Position numbers and translations under genes: made by a program
The notes under the pieces: model-generated
What the model was told of the DNA's origin: nothing
What the model saw: the letters and a program-made list of their open reading frames with translations, nothing else
The model's database searches: none
In this document: positions 53,000 to 61,389 of the stretch, piece after piece
Layout: the number at the start of each line of letters is the position of its first letter
Position numbering within the stretch: the first letter of the stretch is position 1
Assembly: GCA_017991675.1 (NCBI GenBank)
Contig: JAGOQB010000008.1
Location: 36,501-100,500, forward strand
Origin: Phenylobacterium sp.
GTDB lineage: Bacteria > Pseudomonadota > Alphaproteobacteria > Caulobacterales > Caulobacteraceae
DNA: 64,000 bases
Reading direction: 5' to 3'

Positions 53000-53893
53000 A
53001 TGAAGGGCATCATCCTGGCCGGCGGCTCGGGCACCCGGCTGCATCCGGCCACCCTGGCGGTGAACAAGCAGCTGCTGCCGATCTACGACAAGCCGATGAT
53101 CTATTACCCGCTGTCGGTGCTCATGCTGGCCGGCATCCGGGACATCCTGATCATCTCGTCGCCGGAGTACATCGACAACTACCGGCGGCTGTTCGGGGAC
53201 GGCTCGAACTTCGGACTCAATATCGAGTACGCGATCCAGCCGAAGCCCGAGGGGCTGGCCCAGGCTTTCCTGATCGGCGAAGACTTCGTCGGCGACGAGC
53301 GCGCCGCCCTGGTGCTGGGCGACAACATCTTCTTCGGCGCGGGCATGAGCCGGCTGCTGAAGAACGCGGCGGACCGCCAGGACGGGGCGACGATCTTCTC
53401 CTATGAGGTCGACCAGCCCCAGGCCTACGGCGTGGTCGAGCTGGACGACACCGGCCGCGCGATCAGCCTGGAGGAAAAGCCTGCCGAACCGAAGTCGCGC
53501 CAGGCGGTCACCGGTCTCTATTTCTACGACAACCGCGTCGTCGAATTCGCCAAGCAAGTCCGCCCCTCGGCCCGCGGCGAGCTGGAGATCACCGACCTCA
53601 ACCGCATGTACATGGAAGCCGGGGACCTGTTCGTCGAGCAGCTGTCGCGGGGCTACGCCTGGCTCGACACCGGCACGCACGAGAGCCTGGTCGAGGCTTC
53701 GGAGTTTGTGCGGGCGGTTCAGAAACGCCAGGGCGTGCACATCGCCTGCCTGGAAGAGATCGCCTACATCAACGGTTTCATCGACCGCGACCAGCTGCGC
53801 GTGCGCGGCAAGCTGTTCGAGAAGACCGCCTATGGCAAATACCTGCTCGACATCGCCGAGCAGGAGGCTCCGCCGAGCCGGCGGCTGATCTAG
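53000..53893 (+). CDS. rmlA: Glucose-1-phosphate thymidylyltransferase
   Basis: A 297-aa nucleotidyltransferase making dTDP-glucose. The activation motif [20 protein letters not shown] is at residues about 8-27 and is followed by [33 protein letters not shown] holds the metal-binding Asp, and [17 protein letters not shown] is near the C-terminus. Length is normal. Its ATG follows the rmlD stop without a gap, and its TAG stop lies inside a dispersed repeat (53892-53992). Confidence 0.97.
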   Translation: MKGIILAGGSGTRLHPATLAVNKQLLPIYDKPMIYYPLSVLMLAGIRDILIISSPEYIDNYRRLFGDGSNFGLNIEYAIQPKPEGLAQAFLIGEDFVGDERAALVLGDNIFFGAGMSRLLKNAADRQDGATIFSYEVDQPQAYGVVELDDTGRAISLEEKPAEPKSRQAVTGLYFYDNRVVEFAKQVRPSARGELEITDLNRMYMEAGDLFVEQLSRGYAWLDTGTHESLVEASEFVRAVQKRQGVHIACLEEIAYINGFIDRDQLRVRGKLFEKTAYGKYLLDIAEQEAPPSRRLI

Positions 53894-53992
53894 AGCATTT
53901 TCCGCCGAAGTGGCTGCCGGTTCGGCGAAGAAAATGCTCTAAATTCAAGGAGTCATGAGCAAAATCCGATCTAATAAGAACGGATTTTGCTC
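53892..53992. repeat. Bipartite dispersed repeat, well-preserved copy
   Basis: The left hairpin is nested: AGAGCATTTT (from 53892) pairs with AAAATGCTCT (to 53940), enclosing CGCCGAA and TTCGGCG. The right hairpin is perfect: GAGCAAAATCCG (53957-53968) with CGGATTTTGCTC (53981-53992). AAATTCAAGGAGTCAT links them. The layout is shared with the degenerate copy at 3710-3808. It fills the whole space between rmlA and the convergent beta-helix gene and could act as a bidirectional terminator; both stop codons fall at its edges. Confidence 0.85.
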
Positions 53993-55014
53993 TAGGGGGC
54001 GGCGGGCGGCCGGATCGGGCTGAGACTCGGCCGGTCCTTGACGACGAGGTCCTCGTTGTCGCTCTGGAGCAGCTTCCAGTAGCGGTTCTTGAACACCTGG
54101 CCGCGGGTGACGTAGGTGAGGCTGATGCGCGCATTCATGCCCTCGTAGGGCTGAACGGTGTTGCCCGAGACCTCGACGTCCTCGGCGTGCGCCACGGCGA
54201 TGCCGTTGTACATCGAGCCCTCGATGACATTGTCGCGGATCACCACCCGGCGATAGGGCAGGGTCCCAACCTGGTCGGTGATGAAGATGCCCTGCATGAT
54301 GCCGCCGGACCCGCGGCGGATGCGGTTGCCGATGATGGTGATGTCTTCGGCCGAGGCCGTGGCGTTGCGGCTGAACAGCTGGATGGCGTCCGGGTGCGCG
54401 CCCGGCGTCGGGTCGAAGTCGGCGAAGTCGTTGCCTTTGATCAGCAGCCGTGAGGCGCCGTTGCTGGTGACGCCGTCGGCGCCGAGCCCTCGGAAGGTGT
54501 TGGCCTCGATCGTCACGTCGGCGCCGCCGGACAGAACGATCCCGTTCCGGAAGCCGGAGAAGGATGACTTCTCTACGCGAACGTTGCGGGAGTTGGTGAA
54601 GACGAGGCCCTGGCCGGTCCGCAGGCCCCGCGCAGTCAGCTCGCTGAACTGGATGTCCTGGCTGTCGTTGACGGCGAGCCGGCCCGCGCCTGGCTGGTCG
54701 AGCGCCATGGTCAGGCCGACGATCCGCAGGCCTGCGACGTTCGTCAGTACGAAGCCGGTGGCCTGTACGTCCCGCGCGATCAGGGTGACGGGCGTGTCGA
54801 ATCTGAGATCGCTGAGTGCGACCTGAGCGTAGTCGCCCGGCGCCAACACCACCGTCGCGCCAGGGCCGGCCGCCTTCATCGCCAGGGTCAGGGCGGGGGC
54901 GTTGCGGACCGTGATCGGCCCGCGTTCGGCGACGCGCTCAAGCGGCGGCGCGGAGCGCTGCGCTCGCTGAGGCGCGGCGTCGGCGTTGAGGGCCCAGAGC
55001 AGGATTTCCAGCAT
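53992..55014 (-). CDS. Right-handed parallel beta-helix protein
   Basis: A 340-aa protein made mostly of beta-helix coils. Examples of coil steps are NVAGLRIVGLTMALDQPGAG, SRNVRVEKSSFSGFRNGIVL and GADVTIEANTFRGLGADGVT. HPDAIQLFSR and GIMQGIFITDQVG are shared with the neighbour at 55072-56688. The fold is used by polysaccharide lyases, epimerases and phage-like depolymerases; no lyase signature is decisive here. The N-terminus (MLEILLWALNADAAPQR) is a poor signal peptide. In this context a role in trimming or modifying the polysaccharide is plausible. A catalytic Asp could lie in HPDAIQ, but that is inference. Confidence 0.8.
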   Translation of the reverse strand: MLEILLWALNADAAPQRAQRSAPPLERVAERGPITVRNAPALTLAMKAAGPGATVVLAPGDYAQVALSDLRFDTPVTLIARDVQATGFVLTNVAGLRIVGLTMALDQPGAGRLAVNDSQDIQFSELTARGLRTGQGLVFTNSRNVRVEKSSFSGFRNGIVLSGGADVTIEANTFRGLGADGVTSNGASRLLIKGNDFADFDPTPGAHPDAIQLFSRNATASAEDITIIGNRIRRGSGGIMQGIFITDQVGTLPYRRVVIRDNVIEGSMYNGIAVAHAEDVEVSGNTVQPYEGMNARISLTYVTRGQVFKNRYWKLLQSDNEDLVVKDRPSLSPIRPPAAP

Positions 55015-55071
55015 GGCGCGCTCCGTTCGCTGCGACGGAGCGTCACCCTATCAGACGTTTCGACCGAATGG

Positions 55072-56688
55072 TCAGGCCGAGACGATCCACCCGTCGGAGA
55101 GCGACGACATCTGGACGTTGGCCAGGACCATGCGCGCGCCGCCCGCGAGGTCGATGACGACGTCGCCGCCGACCTGGCTCACCGTGTAGCGGGAGCCGTC
55201 GCCGACGAAGACCCGGTCGCCCTCGGCGCGGTTGAAGTCGGTGACCAGGTCGAGGCCGGCCTGGCCGAAGATGTGGAAGGTGTCGGCTCCGGCGCCGCCG
55301 GTGACGGTGTCGTCGCCGAGGTCGCCTGACAGCCAGTCGTCGCCGTCGCCGCCGATGACGACGTCATTGTGCTGGCCGCCGCGCAGGGTGTCGGCGCCGA
55401 TCTCGCCGTAGATCGTGTCGTCGCCGAGGTTGCCGAGCACCAGGTCGGAGCCGGCGCCGCCGAGCAGCAGATCGTTATGCTGGCCGCCCGCGACCCAGTC
55501 GTCGCCGCCGCCGCCGTGGATCGTGTCGTCGCCGGTATTGCCGTTGATGTCGTCGAAGCCGCCGCCCCCCGCGATGCTGTCGGCGCCGTCGCCGCCGCGC
55601 AGGTAGTCGGCGTACTCGCGGCCGGTGATGATGTCGTTGCCGGCCCCGCCCTCGATCCGGCTGCCGCCATCGATGCGGGCGCTGAGTTGGTCATCGCCGT
55701 CGCCGCCCTTGACCCAGTGGGCGAGCGCGTTAGCGCCATTGTCGGTCAGCGCCGCGATGATCGCGTTGCCGGACTGCGTCAGGTTGGTGTTTCCCGTCAG
55801 GACGTAGGTCGCCGCCTGATTGTCGCTCAACTGAGCATTGGTCGAGTTGTTGACGCGGATCCACGACTTCTGGTCGCCATACGAGGCCACGACGTTGCCG
55901 TCGATGACCACCCCGTCGGCCCAGGTGACCATGATGCCGTTGTACATCCCGCCGACAACAACGTTGTCGGTGACAGTGACCCGGTCGTAGCCGATGCCGG
56001 CCTGGTCGGTGATGAACACGCCCTGGATGATGCCGCCATCGCCGCGCGTGATCAGGTTGCCGCTGACCAGGATGTCATGGGCCCGCACCGTCGTGCCCGT
56101 AGTCAGGAACTGGATCGCGTCCGGATGGTCGCCATTCGCGGGGAAGAAGTCGGTGAATGCGTTGCCGACGACCTGGACCCTCGAGGTCCCGGCGCTCATC
56201 ACCCCGTCCGAGCGCAGGTCGTGGAAGCTGTTGTTCTCGACCCGCACGTCGCTGCCGCCCATCATGGCGACGGCGTGGGAGAATTCCTGGAACTCCGAGC
56301 CGAACACCTTGACGCCGGTGCTGTTGCGGATCAGTAGCGCGTTCTGGTCGTCAGCGGGGTTGTTGTTCAATGAGCCGTGGAAGTTGAGCCCGCTCAGCGT
56401 GATGTTCTTGGAATCGACGATCTGCGCATTCCAGACAGTCCAGGGTGAGCTGAAGTCCATGTGCAGGTTGCTGAAGGTCAGCCCCTGACTGCCATGCACC
56501 GTAAGGCCGGTCAGGGTCGCCGGGTTGCCGGGATCCCTCGACGTGATCGTCACCTCGCCATCGAATACAAAGTTTCTCAGTTGAACGTTAGAGTAGTTGC
56601 CTGCCTCCAGGAGAATTCTATCTCCGGCCTTGGCGGCGCCAAGTGCAGCGGTAAATTCGGCGGCGCTAGCGCACAGGATATCGGCCAT
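55072..56688 (-). CDS. Parallel beta-helix protein with RTX calcium-binding repeats
   Basis: A 538-aa protein. The N-terminal beta-helix (about 1-325) parallels the protein at 53992-55014: HPDAIQFLTTG, GIIQGVFITDQAG and GGMYNGIMVTWAD recur. From about residue 330 it carries roughly a dozen RTX nonapeptides (GGDGDDQLS, GGAGNDIITG, GGGGDDWVAGG, GGAGSDLVLG) and an uncleaved C-terminal tail. This suggests type I secretion and calcium-dependent folding outside the cell. It looks like a modular secreted polysaccharide lyase or epimerase, in the manner of AlgE enzymes but without their active-site motif. MADILCASAAEF at 56688 is taken as the start; a GTG at 56766 is possible. Confidence 0.87.
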   Translation of the reverse strand: MADILCASAAEFTAALGAAKAGDRILLEAGNYSNVQLRNFVFDGEVTITSRDPGNPATLTGLTVHGSQGLTFSNLHMDFSSPWTVWNAQIVDSKNITLSGLNFHGSLNNNPADDQNALLIRNSTGVKVFGSEFQEFSHAVAMMGGSDVRVENNSFHDLRSDGVMSAGTSRVQVVGNAFTDFFPANGDHPDAIQFLTTGTTVRAHDILVSGNLITRGDGGIIQGVFITDQAGIGYDRVTVTDNVVVGGMYNGIMVTWADGVVIDGNVVASYGDQKSWIRVNNSTNAQLSDNQAATYVLTGNTNLTQSGNAIIAALTDNGANALAHWVKGGDGDDQLSARIDGGSRIEGGAGNDIITGREYADYLRGGDGADSIAGGGGFDDINGNTGDDTIHGGGGDDWVAGGQHNDLLLGGAGSDLVLGNLGDDTIYGEIGADTLRGGQHNDVVIGGDGDDWLSGDLGDDTVTGGAGADTFHIFGQAGLDLVTDFNRAEGDRVFVGDGSRYTVSQVGGDVVIDLAGGARMVLANVQMSSLSDGWIVSA

Positions 56689-56766
56689 GAGGTTCGCGTC
56701 TTCTCTATTCTGGTCGCAGCCCCCGCTGAACTCATCCGACCATAGCGTGTGAAGTTCAACGGTCAC

Positions 56767-57012
56767 TGAGGCTAAATTGACGCAGGAGGCGTACCGCCTC
56801 CGTCCAGACCAGATGGGGCCCTGGCATACCTAAGAAATGCTTAAATCGGGGGCGTAACTCGCCCCTCAGCCCCGCGCCTGAAATCCAGTGTCGCACACCG
56901 TCGCCACTTAGCGAGCGCTGATAGGAATGTTAATTCATGGACGTCAGGTTGTGAACGCCTAGCTTCGGCGTACCAGCGGGCCGGCGATTGAAACGACTGG
57001 GAGAAGCCCTGA
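56767..57012. other. Divergent regulatory region with two small hairpins
   Basis: This gap separates the RTX beta-helix gene (minus) from the O-antigen polymerase-like gene (plus). It holds GGAGGCG-TAC-CGCCTCC (56785-56801), a 7-bp stem, and a nearby GGGGCG/CGCCCC stem around 56850. AT-richer patches near 56830-56850 and 56925-56945 are candidate promoters. No gene is seen. Confidence 0.4.
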
Positions 57013-58593
57013 ATGTGGGCGCGCAGCGACAATGACGGCCGGAGTTCGCGGCCGGTTATCCTGAGACCCTATACCCGTCCGGGCCCCGGGCGCTTGGTTC
57101 AGGCCGCGCTCCTGCTCGCCTTTATGGGCTTTTGCCTGTTCTTCGGCTTCTTCTACGGGCTGACGACGCCGTACCTGATCAAGCAGTTGGTCATTCCGAT
57201 CGTTCTGCTCGCGCTGGTGGCGATCTGGGCGCTGCCGGACGTCAAGACGGCGCCGACTGGGGCGCTGTACGGGCTGAGCTTCGCCTTCCTTATCGTGCTG
57301 TTCCTGTGGCCGAACTACCTGGCGGTGGCGCTGCCGGGCCTGCCCTGGATCACGCTGATGCGGCTGGTCGGCGTGCCGATGGCCCTGGTGCTCATCGTCA
57401 GCTACTCGATGTCGCCGGCCTTCCGGGCGCAGATCAAGGACACGCTGAATGCGACGCCGCTGGTCTACAAGCTGCTGGCTGGATTCGTGCTGATCCAAGT
57501 CGTCACGATCGCCTTTTCCAATTCGAAGGACCATTCGATCCAGCGGGTCTTGAACGCCCAGCTGACCTGGACTTCGATCTACTTCGCGAGCGCGTTCGTG
57601 TTCCTCAAGCCGGGGCGTGTGCACCGCTGGGCCCTGACGCTCTGGGCGGTCACGGTCATCGTCTGCCTGATGGGGTTTCTGGAGTACAATATCAGCCGCC
57701 CGGCGTGGGGCGCGCATGTGCCCAGCTTCCTGAAGATCGAAGACGAAAGCGTGATCCGCTCGCTGACCGGGAGCGCCCGTTCGGCGACCGGCAAATACCG
57801 CGTGCAGAGCACGTTCTCCACGCCGCTCGGCCTAGCGGAATTCCTGGCGCTAACCGCTCCGTTTGTCCTCCACTTCGTGATGTTCGGGAAGAACCTCGCC
57901 ACGCGTATCGCCGCGGCGGCGACCATGTCGATGATGCTCTACATCGTGATCGGCACCGATTCACGGCTGGGCATGGTCGGCTTCCTGCTGTCGTTCATGC
58001 TCTATCTGCTGCTCTGGAGCTGGCTGCGCTGGCGGGCGGACAAGGCCAGCCTGCTCGCGCCCGCCATCGTGCTGGCCTATCCGGCGATCTTTGCGCTGTT
58101 CATCGCCGCGACGTTGTTCGTCAGGCGGCTGCGCAACATGGTCTGGGGCACCGGCGCCACCGCGGCGAGCACGGAGGCGCGCGGGACGCAGTGGGAAATG
58201 GGCATCCCCAAGATCCTCAAGGCGCCTTGGGGGCATGGCGCGGGGACGGGCGGGGACACGTTGGGTTTCCTCAGTCCGATCGGCATCCAGACCATCGACA
58301 CCTACTATCTGACTATCGGCCTAGAGTACGGCGTGATCGGTTTTGTCGTCTATTACGGGATGTTGGTCGCCTCGACCTACTATGCCGCGAAATACGCGGT
58401 CCGATCCCCCAAGGGCGAACTTAGCTACTTTATGCCCGCCGCCATCGCTTTGGTGAACTTCATTGTCATCAAGTCGGTGTTCAGCCAGCAGGACAATCAC
58501 CCGCTGATCTTCATGCTGATGGGTATTGTCACGGCGATGGTCTACCGCGCGACCCGCGAGAATCCCGACGTAGCGGCTCGGACCGGAGCCTAG
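57013..58593 (+). CDS. O-antigen ligase/polymerase family membrane protein
   Basis: A 526-aa membrane protein with about 11-12 helices and a sizeable loop around residues 210-260 that leads into SATGKYRVQSTFSTPLGLAE. A second loop carries GTQWEMGIPKILKAPWGHGA and GTGGDTLGF. That second pattern (W..G....AP..GHG.G) is typical of the Wzy_C/WaaL superfamily, which joins or polymerises lipid-linked glycans on the periplasmic side. In this locus a polysaccharide polymerase is more likely than an LPS ligase. The start ATG follows GGGAGAAG. The 3' flank is occupied by transposase debris. Confidence 0.87.
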   Translation: MWARSDNDGRSSRPVILRPYTRPGPGRLVQAALLLAFMGFCLFFGFFYGLTTPYLIKQLVIPIVLLALVAIWALPDVKTAPTGALYGLSFAFLIVLFLWPNYLAVALPGLPWITLMRLVGVPMALVLIVSYSMSPAFRAQIKDTLNATPLVYKLLAGFVLIQVVTIAFSNSKDHSIQRVLNAQLTWTSIYFASAFVFLKPGRVHRWALTLWAVTVIVCLMGFLEYNISRPAWGAHVPSFLKIEDESVIRSLTGSARSATGKYRVQSTFSTPLGLAEFLALTAPFVLHFVMFGKNLATRIAAAATMSMMLYIVIGTDSRLGMVGFLLSFMLYLLLWSWLRWRADKASLLAPAIVLAYPAIFALFIAATLFVRRLRNMVWGTGATAASTEARGTQWEMGIPKILKAPWGHGAGTGGDTLGFLSPIGIQTIDTYYLTIGLEYGVIGFVVYYGMLVASTYYAAKYAVRSPKGELSYFMPAAIALVNFIVIKSVFSQQDNHPLIFMLMGIVTAMVYRATRENPDVAARTGA

Positions 58594-58653
58594 GTGTCTG
58601 GTCCCGGCGTGTGGGGGACTCAGCTTAGCTGCGTGCTCGCACCGGGAGGAGCT

Positions 58654-59192
58654 ACGGGCCAGATACTCCACGGCAGCGCCACGACCACGCACGCCATCCG
58701 AGCGGCGATACAGCGATCGAAGGCTCCGCTCAAAGAGCTAGCCGCCACGTACGGCTTCAACCGCAAGACCGTAGCCAAAGTGGAGGAAGCGGAGCTTCCT
58801 CCACGATGGGCCGATGGGACCGAAGGCGCCTCGCTCGACGGTGATGAGCGCAGAGGAGGAGGCGGTGGCGGTCGCCTTCCGCAAGCACACGCTGCTGCCG
58901 CTGGGCGACGATCCCGCACCTCACCCGCTCAGCCCTGCACCGCTGCTTCCAGCGGCACGGCATCAGCCGGCTGCCCGAGACCCTGGGCGATAAGGCTGCC
59001 AAGAAGACGTTCAAGCGCTACCCGCTGGGCTATTTCCACATCGACATCGCCGAAGTCCGCGCCGAGGAGGGCAAGCTGCACCTCTTCGTGGCCGTGGACC
59101 GGACGTCGAAGTACGCCTTCGCTCGACTGGTCAAGCGAGACACAGGCATGGCCGTCAGGGCGTTCCTGGAAGAGCTCCTCGCAGCCGCTACG
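58654..59192 (+). pseudogene. IS481-family transposase remnant
   Basis: Reading across frames gives GQILHGSATTTHAIRAAIQ, YGFNRKTVAK, then KRSFLHDGPMGPKAPRSTV, TIPHLTRSALHRCFQRHGIS and YPLGYFHIDIAEVRAEEGKL. These are standard blocks of an IS481 transposase. The expected start ATG is ACG at 58654. A one-base insertion near 58777-58780 and an internal deletion near 58910 shift the frame. The first catalytic Asp (HIDIAEV) survives, but the chain ends after FLEELLAAA before the second Asp. No terminal repeats are evident. It is inactive. Confidence 0.85.
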
Positions 59193-59434
59193 CTGACCAA
59201 GCGGCCGCGATCACCGATGATTTGGGCGACGGCCTTGGCGCCGATAGGTGACATGTTGTCGGCGACGATGATCTCGAAACGTTCGGCCGGATAGGTCTGG
59301 CCGCGCCGCGCCGAAAGACAGCGATCCAGCGACGCGAGGTCGTCGTAGTGAGGCACGATCACGCTGACCTAGGCGCGCGCGTCGGCGACGAGGGCGTCTC
59401 CAGTCGAGATCATGGGCGTGGCGGACTCGTGCAT
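59193..59434 (-). pseudogene. Glycosyltransferase family 2 N-terminal remnant
   Basis: On the minus strand VSVIVPHYDDLASLDRCLSA, YPAERFEIIVADN and SPIGAKAVAQIIGDRGRLV are the start of a GT2 glycosyltransferase (GT-A fold, first beta-strand and the first acidic residues). Upstream, the ATG at 59434 is out of frame by one base and a TAG stands at 59368-59370. Downstream the sequence ends abruptly at the IS481 fragment, so the catalytic DXD and most of the gene are lost. It is probably a casualty of the insertion and later decay. Confidence 0.8.
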
Positions 59435-59534
59435 GGCTACTGTGGTGTCGGAACGCGCGTGACCGCAGGTATCCCGCGGCGGTGTTGATGTTTGATCAAT
59501 GGCCGACTGCTTTCGCCGCCAATTGGCGCCGGGC

Positions 59535-60425
59535 TTACTTGACCGCTGGCGCGTCTTTGCAGCGCGGGCCTGCGGTCGATGGCATGTCTGGCACGGTGTT
59601 GCCGCAGACCGAGACGCCCGCCTGGGCGCGGATCACCGCCTTCTTCGTTGAGCCCTTGGCGCGCTGAACGGTGTTCATGCGGATGGAACAAGACCTACAG
59701 TCGCCCAGGGTGATCTGATGATAGCCGTCGGTTTGTATGGTGTTGAACTCGATCCGGATGTTCTCAAGCGGCGCATCGCCGTCTTTGTCCATCTGGGTGA
59801 GGCCCTGGGTCTCGCCCTCGACCCGATTGTAGGCGATCACGGCGTCGGCGACGCCGTTACGCATCTGCACGGCGTCGTTGTGGTAGCCGTCCACCCAGGC
59901 GCCGCCGAGCGCGACGCAGTCGCGCCGTTTGACCCCGAGGGTGATCTTGCCGGCCACATTGCACTGGGTGGGCTTGCCGATCTGGTCGGAAAAGGTGTTG
60001 CGCAGGATCGTCAGGCCCTTGGTGTTCGACGCGATGACCCCGTCCTCGCCGTAGTGCTGGAAGCGATTGTCATTGAGCGTCACCTCGCTGGCGCCGTCCA
60101 GCACAACGCTCTTCTTGGCGTTGGTGATCAGCGCGCCCGTGACCGACACCTTGGCGGCGTTGCGGATGAGAACGCCGTAACCGTCGGGCCCCCGACCATG
60201 CGGGCCCTCTGGCGCCGATATCGTCCCGCCGCGCCAGGAGAGGTTCTGGCCCCCGATGATGGCCAGGCCGCGCACCTTGGCGCCGTCAGCCAGTATGGTC
60301 ACCGGCCTCGCATAGCTCCGCGTAATCGTGATCCTGGCACAATCGCCCTTCAGCGTGATGGATTCACCGCCCTTAGCAGCGGCGAGCACGCCGAGAATGG
60401 TCGCGCAAGTGGCTGAGATGCTCAT
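59535..60425 (-). CDS. Right-handed parallel beta-helix protein (third copy)
   Basis: A 296-aa protein beginning MSISATCATILGVLAAAKGG. Beta-helix coils such as AKVSVTGALITNAKKSVVLD, ASEVTLNDNRFQHYGEDGVI and TKGLTILRNTFSDQIG fill the chain. HNDAVQMRNGVADAVIAYNR corresponds to the HPDAIQ region of the two related proteins. It has six or seven cysteines, including CRSCSIRM, which is unusual for the group and hints at disulfides outside the cytoplasm. No classical signal peptide is visible. It may be a further polysaccharide-modifying enzyme. Upstream, 176 bases to the methyltransferase start hold no gene. Confidence 0.78.
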   Translation of the reverse strand: MSISATCATILGVLAAAKGGESITLKGDCARITITRSYARPVTILADGAKVRGLAIIGGQNLSWRGGTISAPEGPHGRGPDGYGVLIRNAAKVSVTGALITNAKKSVVLDGASEVTLNDNRFQHYGEDGVIASNTKGLTILRNTFSDQIGKPTQCNVAGKITLGVKRRDCVALGGAWVDGYHNDAVQMRNGVADAVIAYNRVEGETQGLTQMDKDGDAPLENIRIEFNTIQTDGYHQITLGDCRSCSIRMNTVQRAKGSTKKAVIRAQAGVSVCGNTVPDMPSTAGPRCKDAPAVK

Positions 60426-60601
60426 TTCAATCGCTCCTCATCGGCGCGGTTCGTGCCAAGCGAGGCACTACTGAAGGGGGCGATCAAGCGCCAGTGGTTT
60501 CGCTTGCAGCTTGAGCGCGAGTAGGCTTTTCTTTAACGGGTGGCGTCGTAGATTGCTGCATTCGCATTGAGTGCGGCTTGCAGTTGTACGGGGGGGGAGA
60601 G

Positions 60602-61285
60602 TTGGAGTATCCGACGGCGAATAGGTTTTTCGGCGAGCGCGTGTCGCGGTATTTCCGGGCCGGCCGCTCCGAGTTTCTCCGAGACTACATGAAGCACCAC
60701 AGCGCTCCAGGGCAGGGCCTTCGTGTTCTCGACCTTGGCGGCCGCTACGATTTTTGGGAACGGCTGGGCCTAGAGTTCCTGCGCAGCATCGGAGCGAAGA
60801 TCACGATCCTGAATTTGTCGCCGATGGAGGCGCGGTACACTGACCTCCATCAGGACTTGTTCGAGTACGTCGTGGGCGACGCCTGCAACACGGGTTATGA
60901 GGACGACGCCTTCGACCTCGTCGTCTCCAACTCGGTCATCGAGCACCTTGGCACCTGGGACAACATGATCGCGTTCTCGATCGAGGCTGCGCGTGTGGGA
61001 CGTGCATACTACTGCCAGACGCCGAACTTCTGGTTCCCGATCGACCCGCACTTCTATCGAATGCCGTTCTTCCACTTCCTGCCGCGCCCCACGAGAGCCT
61101 GGCTGCTGCAGAGGTTCCCGCTGGCGACCGTGGGGCGGATACCGGGAGTGGTCAATTCGTTCCGAGCCGTCGATTCGGCGAGCCTTCTGACGCGCGAGCA
61201 GATGAAGGCCTTGTTCCCAAGCGCGAGCCTGCGTCCCGAACGGTTCCTTGGCGTTTTCGTCAAATCCTATGTGGCGGTCTCGTAA
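60602..61285 (+). CDS. Class I SAM-dependent methyltransferase
   Basis: A 227-aa enzyme. The SAM-binding motif I is LRVLDLGGRYDFWERLG. ITILNLSPMEAR is motif II, and AFDLVVSNSVIEHLG is the post-motif typical of Methyltransf_11 proteins. The start is placed at TTG 60602 because GGGGGGGAGAG precedes it; an earlier TTG at 60578 adds eight residues. Members in polysaccharide loci methylate sugar hydroxyls or polyprenyl-linked glycans. It is the only gene between two minus-strand blocks. Confidence 0.87.
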   Translation: MEYPTANRFFGERVSRYFRAGRSEFLRDYMKHHSAPGQGLRVLDLGGRYDFWERLGLEFLRSIGAKITILNLSPMEARYTDLHQDLFEYVVGDACNTGYEDDAFDLVVSNSVIEHLGTWDNMIAFSIEAARVGRAYYCQTPNFWFPIDPHFYRMPFFHFLPRPTRAWLLQRFPLATVGRIPGVVNSFRAVDSASLLTREQMKALFPSASLRPERFLGVFVKSYVAVS

Positions 61286-61389
61286 GGCGCAGGCCCAGTC
61301 CCTGCCGGGCGCCCAGCACCGGCAGGAGGCTTGACCAGATCCTGTCCGAACTGGGAACCCGGCGAGCTTCAGTCAGGCCGGATGCCGCT

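Noticed and set aside
52055-53740. 561-codon minus-strand frame opposite rmlD and rmlA
   Set aside because: Spans two well-supported plus-strand genes and has antisense composition.
55170-55740. Repetitive DNA that could be mistaken for a CRISPR or satellite array
   Set aside because: It is the coding sequence of RTX nonapeptides in frame on the minus strand; repeats are imperfect and have no spacers.
57132-58424. 430-codon second plus-strand frame inside the O-antigen polymerase gene
   Set aside because: Frame-shifted reading of the same strand with Gly/Ala/Arg composition; the true frame gives a coherent multi-helix membrane protein.
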